Assembly (NCBI GenBank): GCA_946886425.1
Contig: CAMPIP010000009.1
Coordinates: forward strand, 1-26,257
DNA from: an uncultured Actinomycetes bacterium
Lineage (GTDB): Bacteria > Actinomycetota > Thermoleophilia > Solirubrobacterales > 70-9
Direction: 5' to 3'
Length of the DNA: 26,257 bases
The notes under the pieces were generated by a model. It saw only the letters and a list, made by a program, of their open reading frames with translations, did not search any database and was not told the origin of the DNA. Positions 1 to 7,739 of this stretch are shown one piece after another (the stretch's first letter is position 1; each line of letters starts with the position of its first letter). The position numbers and the translations under genes were made by a program.

Positions 1-2
1 CG

Positions 3-104
3 ACCCTGCTGGACGACGGCCGGGGGCCGCTCTATGCGAGCGACCCGGCCGGCAACCTGCGCGAGGCGCTGGATGCGACGATCTCAGAGATCCAAGGCGG
101 CTAA
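3..104 (+). CDS. C-terminal end of an unidentified protein (partial)
   Basis: An open frame enters from the left edge and stops at TAA 102-104, leaving about 33 residues that end in ALDATISEIQGG. The stop lies 14 nt before the histidine kinase start, on the same strand, so the two are probably cotranscribed. The fragment is too short for me to assign a family. It could be a hypothetical protein or another component of the signalling locus. Confidence 0.5.
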   Translation, partial: TLLDDGRGPLYASDPAGNLREALDATISEIQGG

Positions 105-118
105 AACGAAAGGAGCTG

Positions 119-1111
119 ATGAGACCGTCGCCCCGCCGGCGTCCTCGACGCCTGACCGTGGTGGAGCGGGCCCTGCTGTCGAGCACGGCCCTGCTGGCAT
201 TGGTCCTGGTGCTGTTGATCGTCACCCCGGTGACCGTCAGCGCGCCGATCCGCGCCGGTGAGCTCGCCGTGCTCGTAGGGGCCTTCTTCGTCCTCCTGGC
301 CCTGAACGTCGTCAACGTCCGCCGCACCCTCGCGCCGCTGACCCGTTTCGCCGGCAAGCTGCGCGAGGTCGATCTCGCCGAGGACCGGCCGATCACGGTC
401 GACCCCTCCGACGAGACGCCCGAGCTGGCGGCGCTCGCCGACGCCTTCAACGAGATGCTGGCGCGGTTGCGCGCGGAGCGGCGGGCGGGGGCGCGAGCGG
501 CCCTGCTTGCCCAGGAGCGCGAGCGCCGCCGCATCGCCCAGGCCCTGCACGACGAGGCGGGCCAGACCCTGACCGCCGTGGCGCTGGAGATCGAGCGATC
601 CGCCGCGGCCGACTCCCCGGCGGATCGCGCCGACATGGCCGCCCTTGCCGCCCAGCTGCACGACACGCTCGACGAGATCCGGCGGATCTCGCGGGAGCTG
701 CGGCCCGAGGCCCTCGACGACCTGGGGCTGGTCAATGCGCTGATCGCGCTCTGCGCCCGCGTCGCCAGGCAGAGCGGCATCCGGGTCGAACGCGACCTAG
801 GGGAGCTGTCGAAGCTGCCCGAAGACGTCGAGCTGGTCGTCTACCGCGTCGCCCAGGAGGCCCTGACCAACGTCCTCCGTCACTCCGGCGCCGACCACTG
901 CCGGATCCGCCTGCGCGGGAACGGCGACAACCTCCGCCTCGAGGTCGTCGACAACGGCACCGGGATGCCGGCGGACCTGAGCGGCGAGACGATCGGGATC
1001 GAAGGGATGCGGGAGCGGGCGCTGCTGGCCGGGGGTCGCCTCTCGATCGGGCCGGGCCCCGAGGGCGGCACCGCGGTCGTCCTCGAGATCCCAATCGAGG
1101 CCGGTGAGTGA
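119..1111 (+). CDS. NarL-family sensor histidine kinase
   Basis: Membrane sensor kinase of 330 residues that should phosphorylate the response regulator encoded next. Two hydrophobic segments (about residues 18-40 and 48-66) flank a very short external loop. A HAMP-like linker follows (about 68-120), then a HisKA_3 dimerisation/phosphoacceptor region with His144 in a RxxIAxxLHDE motif. The C-terminal HATPase has an N box (QEALTNVLRHS), a DNGTGMP G1 box and a GIEGMRERA G2 box. With almost no extracytoplasmic domain, the signal is probably sensed in or at the membrane. AGGAG sits 3 nt before the chosen ATG, which is rather close; GTG codons near residue 14 are alternatives. The stop codon lies inside the start of the regulator gene. 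The class is clear; the stimulus is unknown. Confidence 0.92.
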   Translation: MRPSPRRRPRRLTVVERALLSSTALLALVLVLLIVTPVTVSAPIRAGELAVLVGAFFVLLALNVVNVRRTLAPLTRFAGKLREVDLAEDRPITVDPSDETPELAALADAFNEMLARLRAERRAGARAALLAQERERRRIAQALHDEAGQTLTAVALEIERSAAADSPADRADMAALAAQLHDTLDEIRRISRELRPEALDDLGLVNALIALCARVARQSGIRVERDLGELSKLPEDVELVVYRVAQEALTNVLRHSGADHCRIRLRGNGDNLRLEVVDNGTGMPADLSGETIGIEGMRERALLAGGRLSIGPGPEGGTAVVLEIPIEAGE

Positions 1112-1772
1112 GATGCCCGTTCCGCTGACCGCGCGCATCCTCCTCGCCGACGACCATGAGCTGGTCAGGGGCGGCCTCAAGCTCGTCCTCGAGTCGGCCC
1201 CGGACCTCAGCGTCGTCACCGAGGCGGGCGACGGCGCCCAGGCGCTCGAACTGGCGCTGCGCGAGGACCTCGATCTCGCCGTTCTCGATGTCTCGATGCC
1301 GCGCCTGACCGGGCTCCAGGTCGCCGCCGAGATCCGCCAGCGCCGGCCCGAGCTGCGCACGCTGATGCTCTCGGTCCACGACTCCGAGCAGTACTTCTTC
1401 GAGGCCCTCAAAGCCGGGTCCTCCGGGTACGTCCTCAAGTCCTCCGCCAACCACGACCTGATCGAGGCCTGCCGGGCGGCCCTCCGCGGCGAGCCGTTCA
1501 TCTACCCGGCGGCCGCCTCGGCCCTCGTCAGGGACTACCTGGAGCGAGCCGCCCGCGGCGAAGAGACCCCGACCGACCCGCTCACCCCGCGCGAGCTGGA
1601 GGTGACGAAGCTGATCGCCGAGGGCCTGACCAGCGACGAGATCGCCGCGACGCTGGTGATTGCCAAGGCGACGGTCAACCGGCACCGCGACAACATCCTC
1701 GAGAAGCTGGGGATGCGAAACCGGGTGGAACTGACCCGCTACGCGATCAAGCGCGGCTTGGTCGAGCCCTAG
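1104..1772 (+). CDS. NarL/FixJ-family response regulator
   Basis: Cytoplasmic DNA-binding regulator of 222 residues, the likely partner of the upstream kinase. The receiver domain (about residues 8-125) has the acidic pair in LLADDHE and the phosphoacceptor Asp62 in AVLDVSMP, with a conserved Lys in VLKSS. A LuxR-type helix-turn-helix follows (about 158-222: LTPRELEVTKLIAEGLTSDE, then a recognition helix around KATVNRHRDNI). The GTG start at 1104 overlaps the kinase by 8 nt. An ATG at 1113, three codons later, would avoid most of the overlap and cannot be excluded. The gene runs into the convergent gre-like gene, and the two stop codons share a CTAG. Confidence 0.93.
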   Translation: MSEMPVPLTARILLADDHELVRGGLKLVLESAPDLSVVTEAGDGAQALELALREDLDLAVLDVSMPRLTGLQVAAEIRQRRPELRTLMLSVHDSEQYFFEALKAGSSGYVLKSSANHDLIEACRAALRGEPFIYPAAASALVRDYLERAARGEETPTDPLTPRELEVTKLIAEGLTSDEIAATLVIAKATVNRHRDNILEKLGMRNRVELTRYAIKRGLVEP

Positions 1773-2317
1773 GAGGGATTGGCGGCCGACCTCACCGCGA
1801 CGACCTCGAGGACCGCGGTGCGGCCGTTCGGCAGCTCGACCTCGACCTGCTCGCCGGGCGAGCGGCCCAGCAGCGCCTGGCCGACCGGCGAGTTCGCCGA
1901 GACGTCGCCGGCCTCGACCGGCTCGAAGCCGCCGGTGATCCGATGCTCGCGGACCCTGCCCGATCCGGTGTTCTTGACCTCGACGAGCGATCCGATCGCC
2001 GCGGCTCCCCCGGTGGCGGAGGTGTCGTCGACGACCTCGGCCGAGTCCAGGAGGCTCTCGAGCTGGCGAATCCGGGAGGCCAGGATGGCTTCCTCCTCCT
2101 TGATCTGGAGGTATTCGTCGTTGTCGTGCGAGCCGCCGAAGCCGCGCGCTTCCCGCAGCCGCGCCGTGAACTCGCCGTCGAGCCGCTCCCGCATCCGCTC
2201 CAGCTCGGCCCGCATCGCCAGCTCACCCTCGCGGGTGAGGATGACGCGGGGAACGGGGTTTGGCGCGCGCAGGCGCGACTCTTCTGGATTGATGGGCTGC
2301 GTGGCTGAGATCGACAT
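1769..2317 (-). CDS. greA: GreA/GreB-family transcription elongation factor
   Basis: 182 residues. Gre factors enter the RNA polymerase secondary channel and stimulate cleavage of backtracked RNA. The N-terminal coiled coil starts near residue 26 (VILTREGELAMRAELERM) and the C-terminal FKBP-like domain contains the family signature VSANSPVGQALLGRSPGE (about 139-156). There is a roughly 25-residue N-terminal extension. At the hairpin tip, where E. coli GreA has GDLKENAEY, this protein reads GGSHDNDEY: the position of catalytic Asp41 is Gly62 and that of Glu44 is Asp65. It may therefore be a divergent or regulatory paralogue with altered cleavage activity. The family is secure; orthology to greA is not. 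It converges on the response regulator gene with overlapping stops. Confidence 0.85.
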   Translation of the reverse strand: MSISATQPINPEESRLRAPNPVPRVILTREGELAMRAELERMRERLDGEFTARLREARGFGGSHDNDEYLQIKEEEAILASRIRQLESLLDSAEVVDDTSATGGAAAIGSLVEVKNTGSGRVREHRITGGFEPVEAGDVSANSPVGQALLGRSPGEQVEVELPNGRTAVLEVVAVRSAANPS

Positions 2318-2355
2318 GCCAGCAGCATCGCCCTGGCCGCCCCGGCAGTCGATGG

Positions 2356-2382
2356 GCCTTTCGCCCCATTGGGCGTAAAGGC
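2356..2382. other. Short hairpin between the secreted-protein gene and the gre-like gene
   Basis: GCCTTTCGCCC (2356-2366), a CATT loop and GGGCGTAAAGGC pair with one extra base. The hairpin lies in the 157-nt gap between two minus-strand genes, downstream of the secreted-protein gene and upstream of the gre-like gene. No T-tract follows on either strand, so it is at best a weak terminator. The rest of the gap holds only a 6-bp inverted repeat, TACGAG/CTCGTA, near 2410. Confidence 0.35.
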
Positions 2383-2474
2383 GAAGTAAAACGTTCCTCA
2401 GGTCGCCTCGTACGAGCCAGCTCGTAGCTCTTCTCCTGGCGGCGCTGGTGCCTTCAAGTCCGGATCATCGTCAT

Positions 2475-4214
2475 CTATTTTCCGACGACCCGGAAGCTCA
2501 ACGTCTCCGTGCGCGAGGCATGGCCCGCGGAGTCGGTGACCACGAGCCGGGCCCGGTATGCGCCTCGGCCGAGCTTCCGGCCGGCCACCCGGCCGTCGAA
2601 GGCGATCGTGTTGACGCCCGGCCGGACCCACTGGCGAATCTCGCCGACCTTCCGCCAGCCGCGGCAGCTGCGCTTGCGCAGCAGCTTGCGGTAGGCACGC
2701 GGGCTGTCGGCCTGGCGGCGCAGCGCCCGCAGGCGCTTCCTGGTCCGCGGCCGACAGGGCTTGTTCGCCGCCTTCCCGGCTTTCGGCTTGCCGTTGGCCT
2801 TCAGGCCACTGAACCGCTTTTCGATCGTCAGAACCGCCTGGCCGGCCTCGCTTGAGGTGAAGCGGAAATCGGTCCCCTGGCCGGGGCGCAGGGCGCGGCT
2901 GCCGATCGTTGCGCCTTTCACCGTCGGGGTGGTGGTGTCGGGCCTTGAACCGGTAGCGCCGCCGGAAGAGCCGCCGGGGCCGGAAGAGCCGCCGGAGCCG
3001 GATGGCGAAGACCCGGCCGGCTCTGACTGCGGGTCGAGCGGCACCACCCGGACGGCCCCGGCCGAGCCCGTCCAAACGGCAAAGCCGCGTCCGTCGGCGC
3101 CCGCCGCCACCTCCGGCTCGGTGAAGCGCTCGCCGCCGGCGAGGTTGGCGACGGCGCTGAAGCCGCCTCCGTCCGTGCCGCTGACCGTGTAGCGGAGCCG
3201 GCCGTCTTTGCTGCGTGAGTCCCAGACGACGTGGATCCGTCCGGCAGGGTCCTGGAAGCTGTCCGGCTCCTGGATGCTGTCGTCGAGCGGATCGCCGCCC
3301 TCGATGTAAGACGGGCTGCCGAAGACGTTCGCGACCGAGTCGAAGCGACGCATGCCGACGCGGAGGTCGGTGCCGACGTCGCTGAGATAGGTGAGGAAGA
3401 GTCCGTTCGGGCCGCTGTTCAGCGCCGTCTGGCTGTTGTCCAGCTCGGGAGCTTCGAGGGTCTTGTCGACATCCCAGTTGACGGGGTTGTTGATCGTCGT
3501 CGCGGTGTGCGGGCCGGCGGCGTCGTAGACGCCGTACTTGACGACGGTCAGGTCGTTGGCGACCGCGACCAGCCTCACCGTCCCGGGCAGCGGCACGCTG
3601 TCGACCTCCGACCCGAACGAGAAGAGGCCGCCGGTCGCGAACTGGACGCCGTCGCCGCCCGACGGCGAGGCCGCCTTGACGCGCGAGGCGCTGGTGCCGA
3701 CGTAGGTCTGGCCGAGGCCGAACAGCAGCGTTCCGAAGCCGTTGACCGCCGGCCCCGCGCCGATCTGCAGGGCCGACCCGAAGGCGCCGTCGCCGACCGA
3801 GGTCCAGCGGAAGGTCTTGTTCCCGGTATCGCCGCTGGGGCACTGGTGGCAGCCGGCGGTCACGACGACTTCGTTCGACGCGGAGACGAACGCCTGGGCT
3901 CGGCCGGCGGCGCTGGCGTTCCCGGCGGTGCCGAAGTCGAGCAGCTCGGCGCGGTTGCAGGAGCTCTCCCCGGGGGCGATGCGGCAGTAGCCCACCTTGG
4001 CGTCGGCGCCACCCGCCTCCCAGACCACGTGTCCGCTGCCGTCCGGCCCGACCGCCACCGAGGGCCGGGCCCCCGATCCTGCCGTGAACGGCGTCGCGGC
4101 GGCGGCGGCGTCTACCGCCGCCGCCGACAGGGTCAGGGTCGTTAGGGCGGTACCGATCAGCCGGCTCACTCGCACTGTCCTCTCACGCTCCCGTTCCGTC
4201 GACTTCGGCGCCAC
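2475..4214 (-). CDS. Secreted repeat protein of unknown function
   Basis: Up to 579 residues and exported: a basic N-terminus (VRVSRLIG), a hydrophobic stretch (TALTTLTLSAAAVDAAAAA) and an Ala-rich cleavage region. The central part (about residues 45-395) has recurring stretches such as RPSVAVGPDGSGHVVWEAGG, RIHVVWDSRS and EPEVAAGADGRGFAVWTG, a spacing typical of beta-propeller-like extracellular domains. A Gly/Ser/Pro linker (about 397-425) leads to a C-terminal beta-sandwich-like domain (LRPGQGTDFRFTSSEAGQAV and TETLSFRVVG) interrupted by a very basic, Cys-containing insert (about 480-520). Both GTG 4214 and GTG 4169 are possible starts; the latter has GAGAGG 9 nt upstream and gives a cleaner signal peptide. 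I do not recognise a characterised family. A cell-surface binding or envelope role is only a guess. Confidence 0.75.
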   Translation of the reverse strand: MAPKSTERERERTVRVSRLIGTALTTLTLSAAAVDAAAAATPFTAGSGARPSVAVGPDGSGHVVWEAGGADAKVGYCRIAPGESSCNRAELLDFGTAGNASAAGRAQAFVSASNEVVVTAGCHQCPSGDTGNKTFRWTSVGDGAFGSALQIGAGPAVNGFGTLLFGLGQTYVGTSASRVKAASPSGGDGVQFATGGLFSFGSEVDSVPLPGTVRLVAVANDLTVVKYGVYDAAGPHTATTINNPVNWDVDKTLEAPELDNSQTALNSGPNGLFLTYLSDVGTDLRVGMRRFDSVANVFGSPSYIEGGDPLDDSIQEPDSFQDPAGRIHVVWDSRSKDGRLRYTVSGTDGGGFSAVANLAGGERFTEPEVAAGADGRGFAVWTGSAGAVRVVPLDPQSEPAGSSPSGSGGSSGPGGSSGGATGSRPDTTTPTVKGATIGSRALRPGQGTDFRFTSSEAGQAVLTIEKRFSGLKANGKPKAGKAANKPCRPRTRKRLRALRRQADSPRAYRKLLRKRSCRGWRKVGEIRQWVRPGVNTIAFDGRVAGRKLGRGAYRARLVVTDSAGHASRTETLSFRVVGK

Positions 4215-4232
4215 CGCGCCCTCGATGCGGCG

Positions 4233-4238
4233 ATCCTA
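4233..4238 (-). promoter_or_regulatory. Possible -10 box for the secreted-protein gene
   Basis: Minus-strand TAGGAT lies 18 nt before the GTG at 4214. The divergent gap to the cupin gene (4215-4389) holds no other clear signal. No convincing -35 was seen. Confidence 0.25.
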
Positions 4239-4389
4239 TCCACGAGCACCGCAGCGGACGGAAGAGTCCGATCCCTCCGCCGCGCCCACTGGCCGGGTGT
4301 ACGAGCCGACTTGACGGGCCGGTCGGCGCGGTGGAAGGCTCGCGGGCCTCAGCGGCGAGGAGACGCCGGACAACGAGCAGGGAGGATCG

Positions 4390-4809
4390 ATGGACGTCGT
4401 CAACGTGTCCGAGGTCGAGACGACCGAGTTGAGGTCCAGTGCCAGCGACGAAGTCGCCTGGACCGGTGGGTTCTTCGCCTACGGCGGCAAAGACGCGGAG
4501 CAATCCGCGACGATCTACTTCGCGATCCCGGCCGGCGAGCGCCTGGGCAAGCACGTCGACACGGCCGAGGAGACTCAGTTCATCCTCTCCGGCCAGGGCG
4601 AGCTGCTCCTCGACGACGGCGCCAAGCCTGTCAAGCCCGGTGACGTGTTCGTGCTCACCGAAGGCACCTCGCACGACCTCCGCAGCACCGGCTCCGAGGA
4701 GCTGCGGGTGATCGCCTTCTTCTCCAAGCCGCAGGTCGAGCAGCATTGGGACGTCGACACCTGGCCGCCGGACGGCTCGCGGGTGACCGGCTCTCCGAAC
4801 CGGGGCTGA
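4390..4809 (+). CDS. Small single-domain cupin protein
   Basis: 139 residues with one cupin barrel. Motif 1 reads PAGERLGKHVDTAEETQFIL and motif 2 contains KPGDVFVLTEGTSHDLRS. Possible metal ligands are His55, Glu60 or Glu61 and His95; the second His of the usual HxH pair is replaced by Asp57, so a bound metal is uncertain. No signal peptide is visible, so it is likely cytoplasmic. GGGAGG lies 5 nt before the ATG, a strong ribosome-binding site. It stands alone, divergent from the secreted-protein gene and convergent with the hydrolase gene. Cupins of this size include isomerases, dioxygenases and ligand-binding proteins; the substrate cannot be predicted. Confidence 0.85.
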   Translation: MDVVNVSEVETTELRSSASDEVAWTGGFFAYGGKDAEQSATIYFAIPAGERLGKHVDTAEETQFILSGQGELLLDDGAKPVKPGDVFVLTEGTSHDLRSTGSEELRVIAFFSKPQVEQHWDVDTWPPDGSRVTGSPNRG

Positions 4810-4842
4810 ACTCGACGGGTCGCGGGGGGCGCCGCAGGCCCC

Positions 4843-5850
4843 TCAGGTCGCTTCGTACCGCACGACGGCGCCGTCGCCCGCTTCCCGGATCCGCCCCTCG
4901 TTGACGAGCAGGTCGGTGTGGCCAATCACCTCGGAAAGCGTCAGGAACGCCTGGGTCACCGCGACGTTGCCCCAGATCGACTGGGCCAGCTCGTAGCCGG
5001 TTCGCGGCTCGCCCTCGGCGATCAGCTTGTAGATCTTCTCCTTGCGGCGCTCGTGGCCGGCCAGGCGGGAGTCGATCAGGGCGACGTGGTCGGTGACCGG
5101 GTCGCCGTGGCCGGGGAGGACGATCTCGGCCGGCATCTCCCGCGTCCTGCGCAGCGACTCGATGTATGTGGCAAGGGCCTGGACGCGCTCGCTCGAGCCG
5201 TCGAGCGGTCGCGAGATCAGCGGGTTGGAGGAGATGTGGGGGAGAAGGTGATCGGCGGCGATCAGGATCCGCCGCCGCTCGTCCCAGAAGACGGTGTCGG
5301 ATGGGCTGTGGCCGGGGCGGTGGAGGACTTCGAGGTTGCGGTCGCGGAAGCTCATCGTCTCGCCATGCTCAAGTGGCCGCGTCACCCCGACGTGGGAGCC
5401 CCAGCTGCGGAAGCTGCGCGAGACGCTGCGCAGCGCCACCGTCACTTCCTCGGGGATGCCGTTGCGGAGCATCAGCTCGACCGCGAAGGCGTCGTCGGCC
5501 TCGGCGTCCTCGCTGAAGTCGGCGAGGCGCTTCGCCGCCAGGCCGAGCGCCGCCACCGCGGCGCCGGAGTGCTCGACGACGATCTCGACCAGGCCGAGGT
5601 GGTCGATGTGCTGGTGGGTGACGATGACCAGCTCGATGTCGTCGATCGCGTGGCCGCGGGCGCCGAGCTGGGCGCCGAGCTCGTCGAGCGCCTTGCCGGA
5701 ATTGGGCCCGGTGTCGACCAGGGTCAGCGGCTCGTCCTCGATCAGGTAGCAGTTGACCCGCCCCACCGCGAACGGGGTCGGCACCTGCAGGCGGTGGATG
5801 CCGGCGAGGGCGGCCTGCTCCAGCGCCGCCTCCGGGGTCAGCTCGGTCAC
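4843..5850 (-). CDS. Metallo-beta-lactamase-fold hydrolase (LACTB2-like)
   Basis: 335 residues. The metal site THQHIDHLG (His79, His81, Asp83, His84) is followed by HRPGHSPSD, AADHLLP and VLPGHGDPV, completing a dinuclear metallo-beta-lactamase hydrolase. The last ~60 residues look like the winged-helix tail of the LACTB2/PksB-type subgroup (EGEPRTGYELAQSIWG onward). The GTG start at 5850 is chosen because GTGA overlaps the TGA of the mutase gene by 4 nt and the family homology begins there. The same frame stays open upstream to 6483, but that part is an antisense-type shadow of the mutase. Substrate unknown; thioesters or RNA are acted on by relatives. It probably shares an mRNA with the mutase and HIT genes. 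Confidence 0.88.
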   Translation of the reverse strand: MTELTPEAALEQAALAGIHRLQVPTPFAVGRVNCYLIEDEPLTLVDTGPNSGKALDELGAQLGARGHAIDDIELVIVTHQHIDHLGLVEIVVEHSGAAVAALGLAAKRLADFSEDAEADDAFAVELMLRNGIPEEVTVALRSVSRSFRSWGSHVGVTRPLEHGETMSFRDRNLEVLHRPGHSPSDTVFWDERRRILIAADHLLPHISSNPLISRPLDGSSERVQALATYIESLRRTREMPAEIVLPGHGDPVTDHVALIDSRLAGHERRKEKIYKLIAEGEPRTGYELAQSIWGNVAVTQAFLTLSEVIGHTDLLVNEGRIREAGDGAVVRYEAT

Positions 5851-7229
5851 GCCCGGATCAGGCCGAGAACCTCGTCGCGGCGCCGCTCCATGTCGGCGCG
5901 CGAGACCAGCGACTCGAGGTTGAGGCGCAGCAGCGGCTCGGTGTTGGAGGGGCGCACGTTGAAGTGCCACTCGTCGTAGTCGACCGAGATCCCGTCGAGG
6001 CGGGTGATCTCGCCATCCGAGTACCGCGCCGCGATCTCCTCCATCTTCGCCGCCCCGTCTGCCACCTCGGAGTTGATCTCGCCGGAGATGAAGTACTTGG
6101 AGCGGAACTCGTCGATCAGATCGCCGAGGCTGCGGCCGTCGAGCGAGAGCAGCTCCAGGACCAGCAGCGCCGGGATCGTCCCCGAGTCGGCGTTCCAGAA
6201 GTCGCGGAAGTAGTAGTGGCCGGAGACCTCGCCGCCGAAGGCGGCGTTCTCCTCGCGCATCCGCGCCTTGAAGAAGGCGTGGCCGACCCGAGAGATGTCG
6301 GAGCGCCCGCCCTCGGCGGCGACCAGGTCCGGCACCGCCCGGCTCGAGCGCGGGTCGTAGAGGATCGTCGCGCCCGGGTTGCGCTTCAGCACCGAGCGGG
6401 CCAGCAGCGCGCAGATGAAGTCGCCGTCGCAGAACTCGCCGCTGCCGTCGATGAAGAAGCAACGGTCGGCATCGCCGTCCCAAGCGATCCCGAGGTCGGC
6501 GCCGCTCTCGCGGACCCGCTCCATGATCATTTGCCGGTTCTCCTCCAGCAGCGGGTTCGGCTCGTGGTCGGGGAACTCGCCGTTCGGCGTGAAGTACATC
6601 TCCTCCAGCCGCAGCGGCAGCTTCTCGAGGATCGGCCCGACCATCGGCCCGCCCATTCCGTTGCCGCCGTCGACGACCACCTTCATCGGCTTGACGTTGG
6701 CGGGGTCGATGAAGGACATGGCGTGGGCGCGGAACTCCTCCCAGACGTCTACCTCCTCGAAGGCGCCGCCGCCCGGGGCGCGGCCGAGCCCGGCCTCGAT
6801 CTCGGCCTTGACGTCGCCGATCCCGGCGTCACCGGAGAGCGGCAGCGCCCCCTCGCGGACGAGCTTGACGCCGGTGTAGGCCTTGGGGTTGTGGGAGGCG
6901 GTCACCATCGCGCCGCCGTCCAGCTCCCGCGAGCCGACCAGGTGGTAGAGAACCTCGGTCGCGACCATGCCGGCGTCGAGCACGGTGGCGCCCTCGGAGA
7001 TCAGCCCGTCGCGCAGCGCCGCTGCCATCGCCGGCGCGCTCAACCGCATGTCGCGGCCGAGCCCGACCCGCAGCTTCGAAGTCTGCTTGCCGCGCAGCCG
7101 CGCCAGCACCCGGGCGAAGGCCCGCCCGATCGCGTGCGCGGTCGTCTCGTCCATCTCCGACCCATGGAGGCCCCGGATGTCGTAGGCCTTGAAAATGCCG
7201 GCCGGGGCCAGCGGTGCCTGCTCGCTCAA
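5847..7229 (-). CDS. manB: Phosphomannomutase/phosphoglucomutase
   Basis: 460 residues, alpha-D-phosphohexomutase superfamily, interconverting hexose 6-phosphate and 1-phosphate for sugar-nucleotide supply. All four loops are present: active-site Ser112 in TASHNP, the metal loop DGDADR (251-256), the sugar-binding GGEVSGHYY (332-340) and the phosphate-binding RPSNTEPLLR (426-435). The GEVSGH form suits PMM/PGM enzymes of the AlgC type. The start is TTG at 7229: it overlaps the HIT-gene stop as TTGA and has AAGGGAG a few bases upstream. Its product could feed GDP-mannose, or the CDP-glucose route suggested by the rfbF/rfbG-like genes about 3.5 kb away. The sugar preference cannot be read from sequence. 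Confidence 0.93.
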   Translation of the reverse strand: MSEQAPLAPAGIFKAYDIRGLHGSEMDETTAHAIGRAFARVLARLRGKQTSKLRVGLGRDMRLSAPAMAAALRDGLISEGATVLDAGMVATEVLYHLVGSRELDGGAMVTASHNPKAYTGVKLVREGALPLSGDAGIGDVKAEIEAGLGRAPGGGAFEEVDVWEEFRAHAMSFIDPANVKPMKVVVDGGNGMGGPMVGPILEKLPLRLEEMYFTPNGEFPDHEPNPLLEENRQMIMERVRESGADLGIAWDGDADRCFFIDGSGEFCDGDFICALLARSVLKRNPGATILYDPRSSRAVPDLVAAEGGRSDISRVGHAFFKARMREENAAFGGEVSGHYYFRDFWNADSGTIPALLVLELLSLDGRSLGDLIDEFRSKYFISGEINSEVADGAAKMEEIAARYSDGEITRLDGISVDYDEWHFNVRPSNTEPLLRLNLESLVSRADMERRRDEVLGLIRA

Positions 7230-7714
7230 AACGCTCCCTTCAACGCTGCGTAGCTCTGCTCGATCGACTGCGGCATCACTTTGGTGTCGGCGATCACCGG
7301 CATGAAGTTGTTGTCCCCGGCCCAGCGCGGCACGACGTGCAGGTGGATGTGGTGCTCGACCCCGGCCCCGGCGACCCGACCCTGGTTGAAGCCGACGTTG
7401 TAGCCGTGGGGCTCGTAGACCTCCTCGAGCCGGCTCATTGCCCGCTGCGCCAGCGCCATCATCTCCGCCACCGTCTCGGCGGGGATCTCCTGCAGCGCCC
7501 CGATGTGCTCGTAGGGAGCCACCATCAGGTGCCCGTTGGTGTACGGGAAGAGGTTGAGGATCACGAAGCAGCCCTCGCCGCGGTGGACGATCAGGTTCGC
7601 CTCGTCATCTCCCGCGGCCGGCTTGGCGCAGAAGATGCACTCCTCCTCGTTGTCCTTGGACGCGTCCTTCACGTAGGCGAGGCGCCAGGGCGCCCAGATG
7701 CGGAAATTTGCCAC
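7226..7714 (-). CDS. HIT-family protein, Ap4A phosphorylase-like
   Basis: 162 residues. The histidine triad is HHIHLHVVPRW (His122, His124, His126), with the N-terminal RIWAPWRLAYV and CIFC (Cys26, Cys29) and the core LFPYTNGHLMVAPYEH. The tail GDNNFMPVIADTKVMPQ fits the actinobacterial HIT branch that includes M. tuberculosis Rv2613c, a diadenosine tetraphosphate phosphorylase; that assignment rests on remembered similarity. The enzyme would degrade dinucleoside polyphosphates in the cytoplasm. The start is GTG at 7714 with no ribosome-binding site; a TAGGAT box lies 9 nt upstream, so a leaderless transcript is likely. The gene begins 25 nt after the end of corA and overlaps the mutase gene by 4 nt. 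Confidence 0.9.
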   Translation of the reverse strand: MANFRIWAPWRLAYVKDASKDNEEECIFCAKPAAGDDEANLIVHRGEGCFVILNLFPYTNGHLMVAPYEHIGALQEIPAETVAEMMALAQRAMSRLEEVYEPHGYNVGFNQGRVAGAGVEHHIHLHVVPRWAGDNNFMPVIADTKVMPQSIEQSYAALKGAF

Positions 7715-7723
7715 GGGCGACCC

Positions 7724-7729
7724 ATCCTA
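7724..7729 (-). promoter_or_regulatory. -10-like box for the HIT-mutase-hydrolase unit
   Basis: TAGGAT on the minus strand, 9 nt before the GTG start and just beyond the end of corA. The position suits a transcript starting at or next to the start codon. No clear -35. Confidence 0.35.
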
Positions 7730-7739
7730 TGGAAGCCGC

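Noticed and set aside
2398..3843. 481-codon minus-strand frame inside the secreted-protein gene
   Set aside because: Arg/Gln/Gly-rich shadow frame; the 2475-4214 frame has a signal peptide and regular domain structure.
4215..4389. Small gene or operator in the divergent gap before the cupin gene
   Set aside because: Only a weak TAGGAT box and an isolated TTGACG near 4312 without a matching -10; no repeats or coding signal.
5851..6483. N-terminal 211 codons of the long frame containing the metallo-beta-lactamase protein
   Set aside because: It lies wholly within the phosphomannomutase gene in another frame and is Arg/Leu/Gly-rich; the GTG at 5850 with a 4-nt overlap is a better start.
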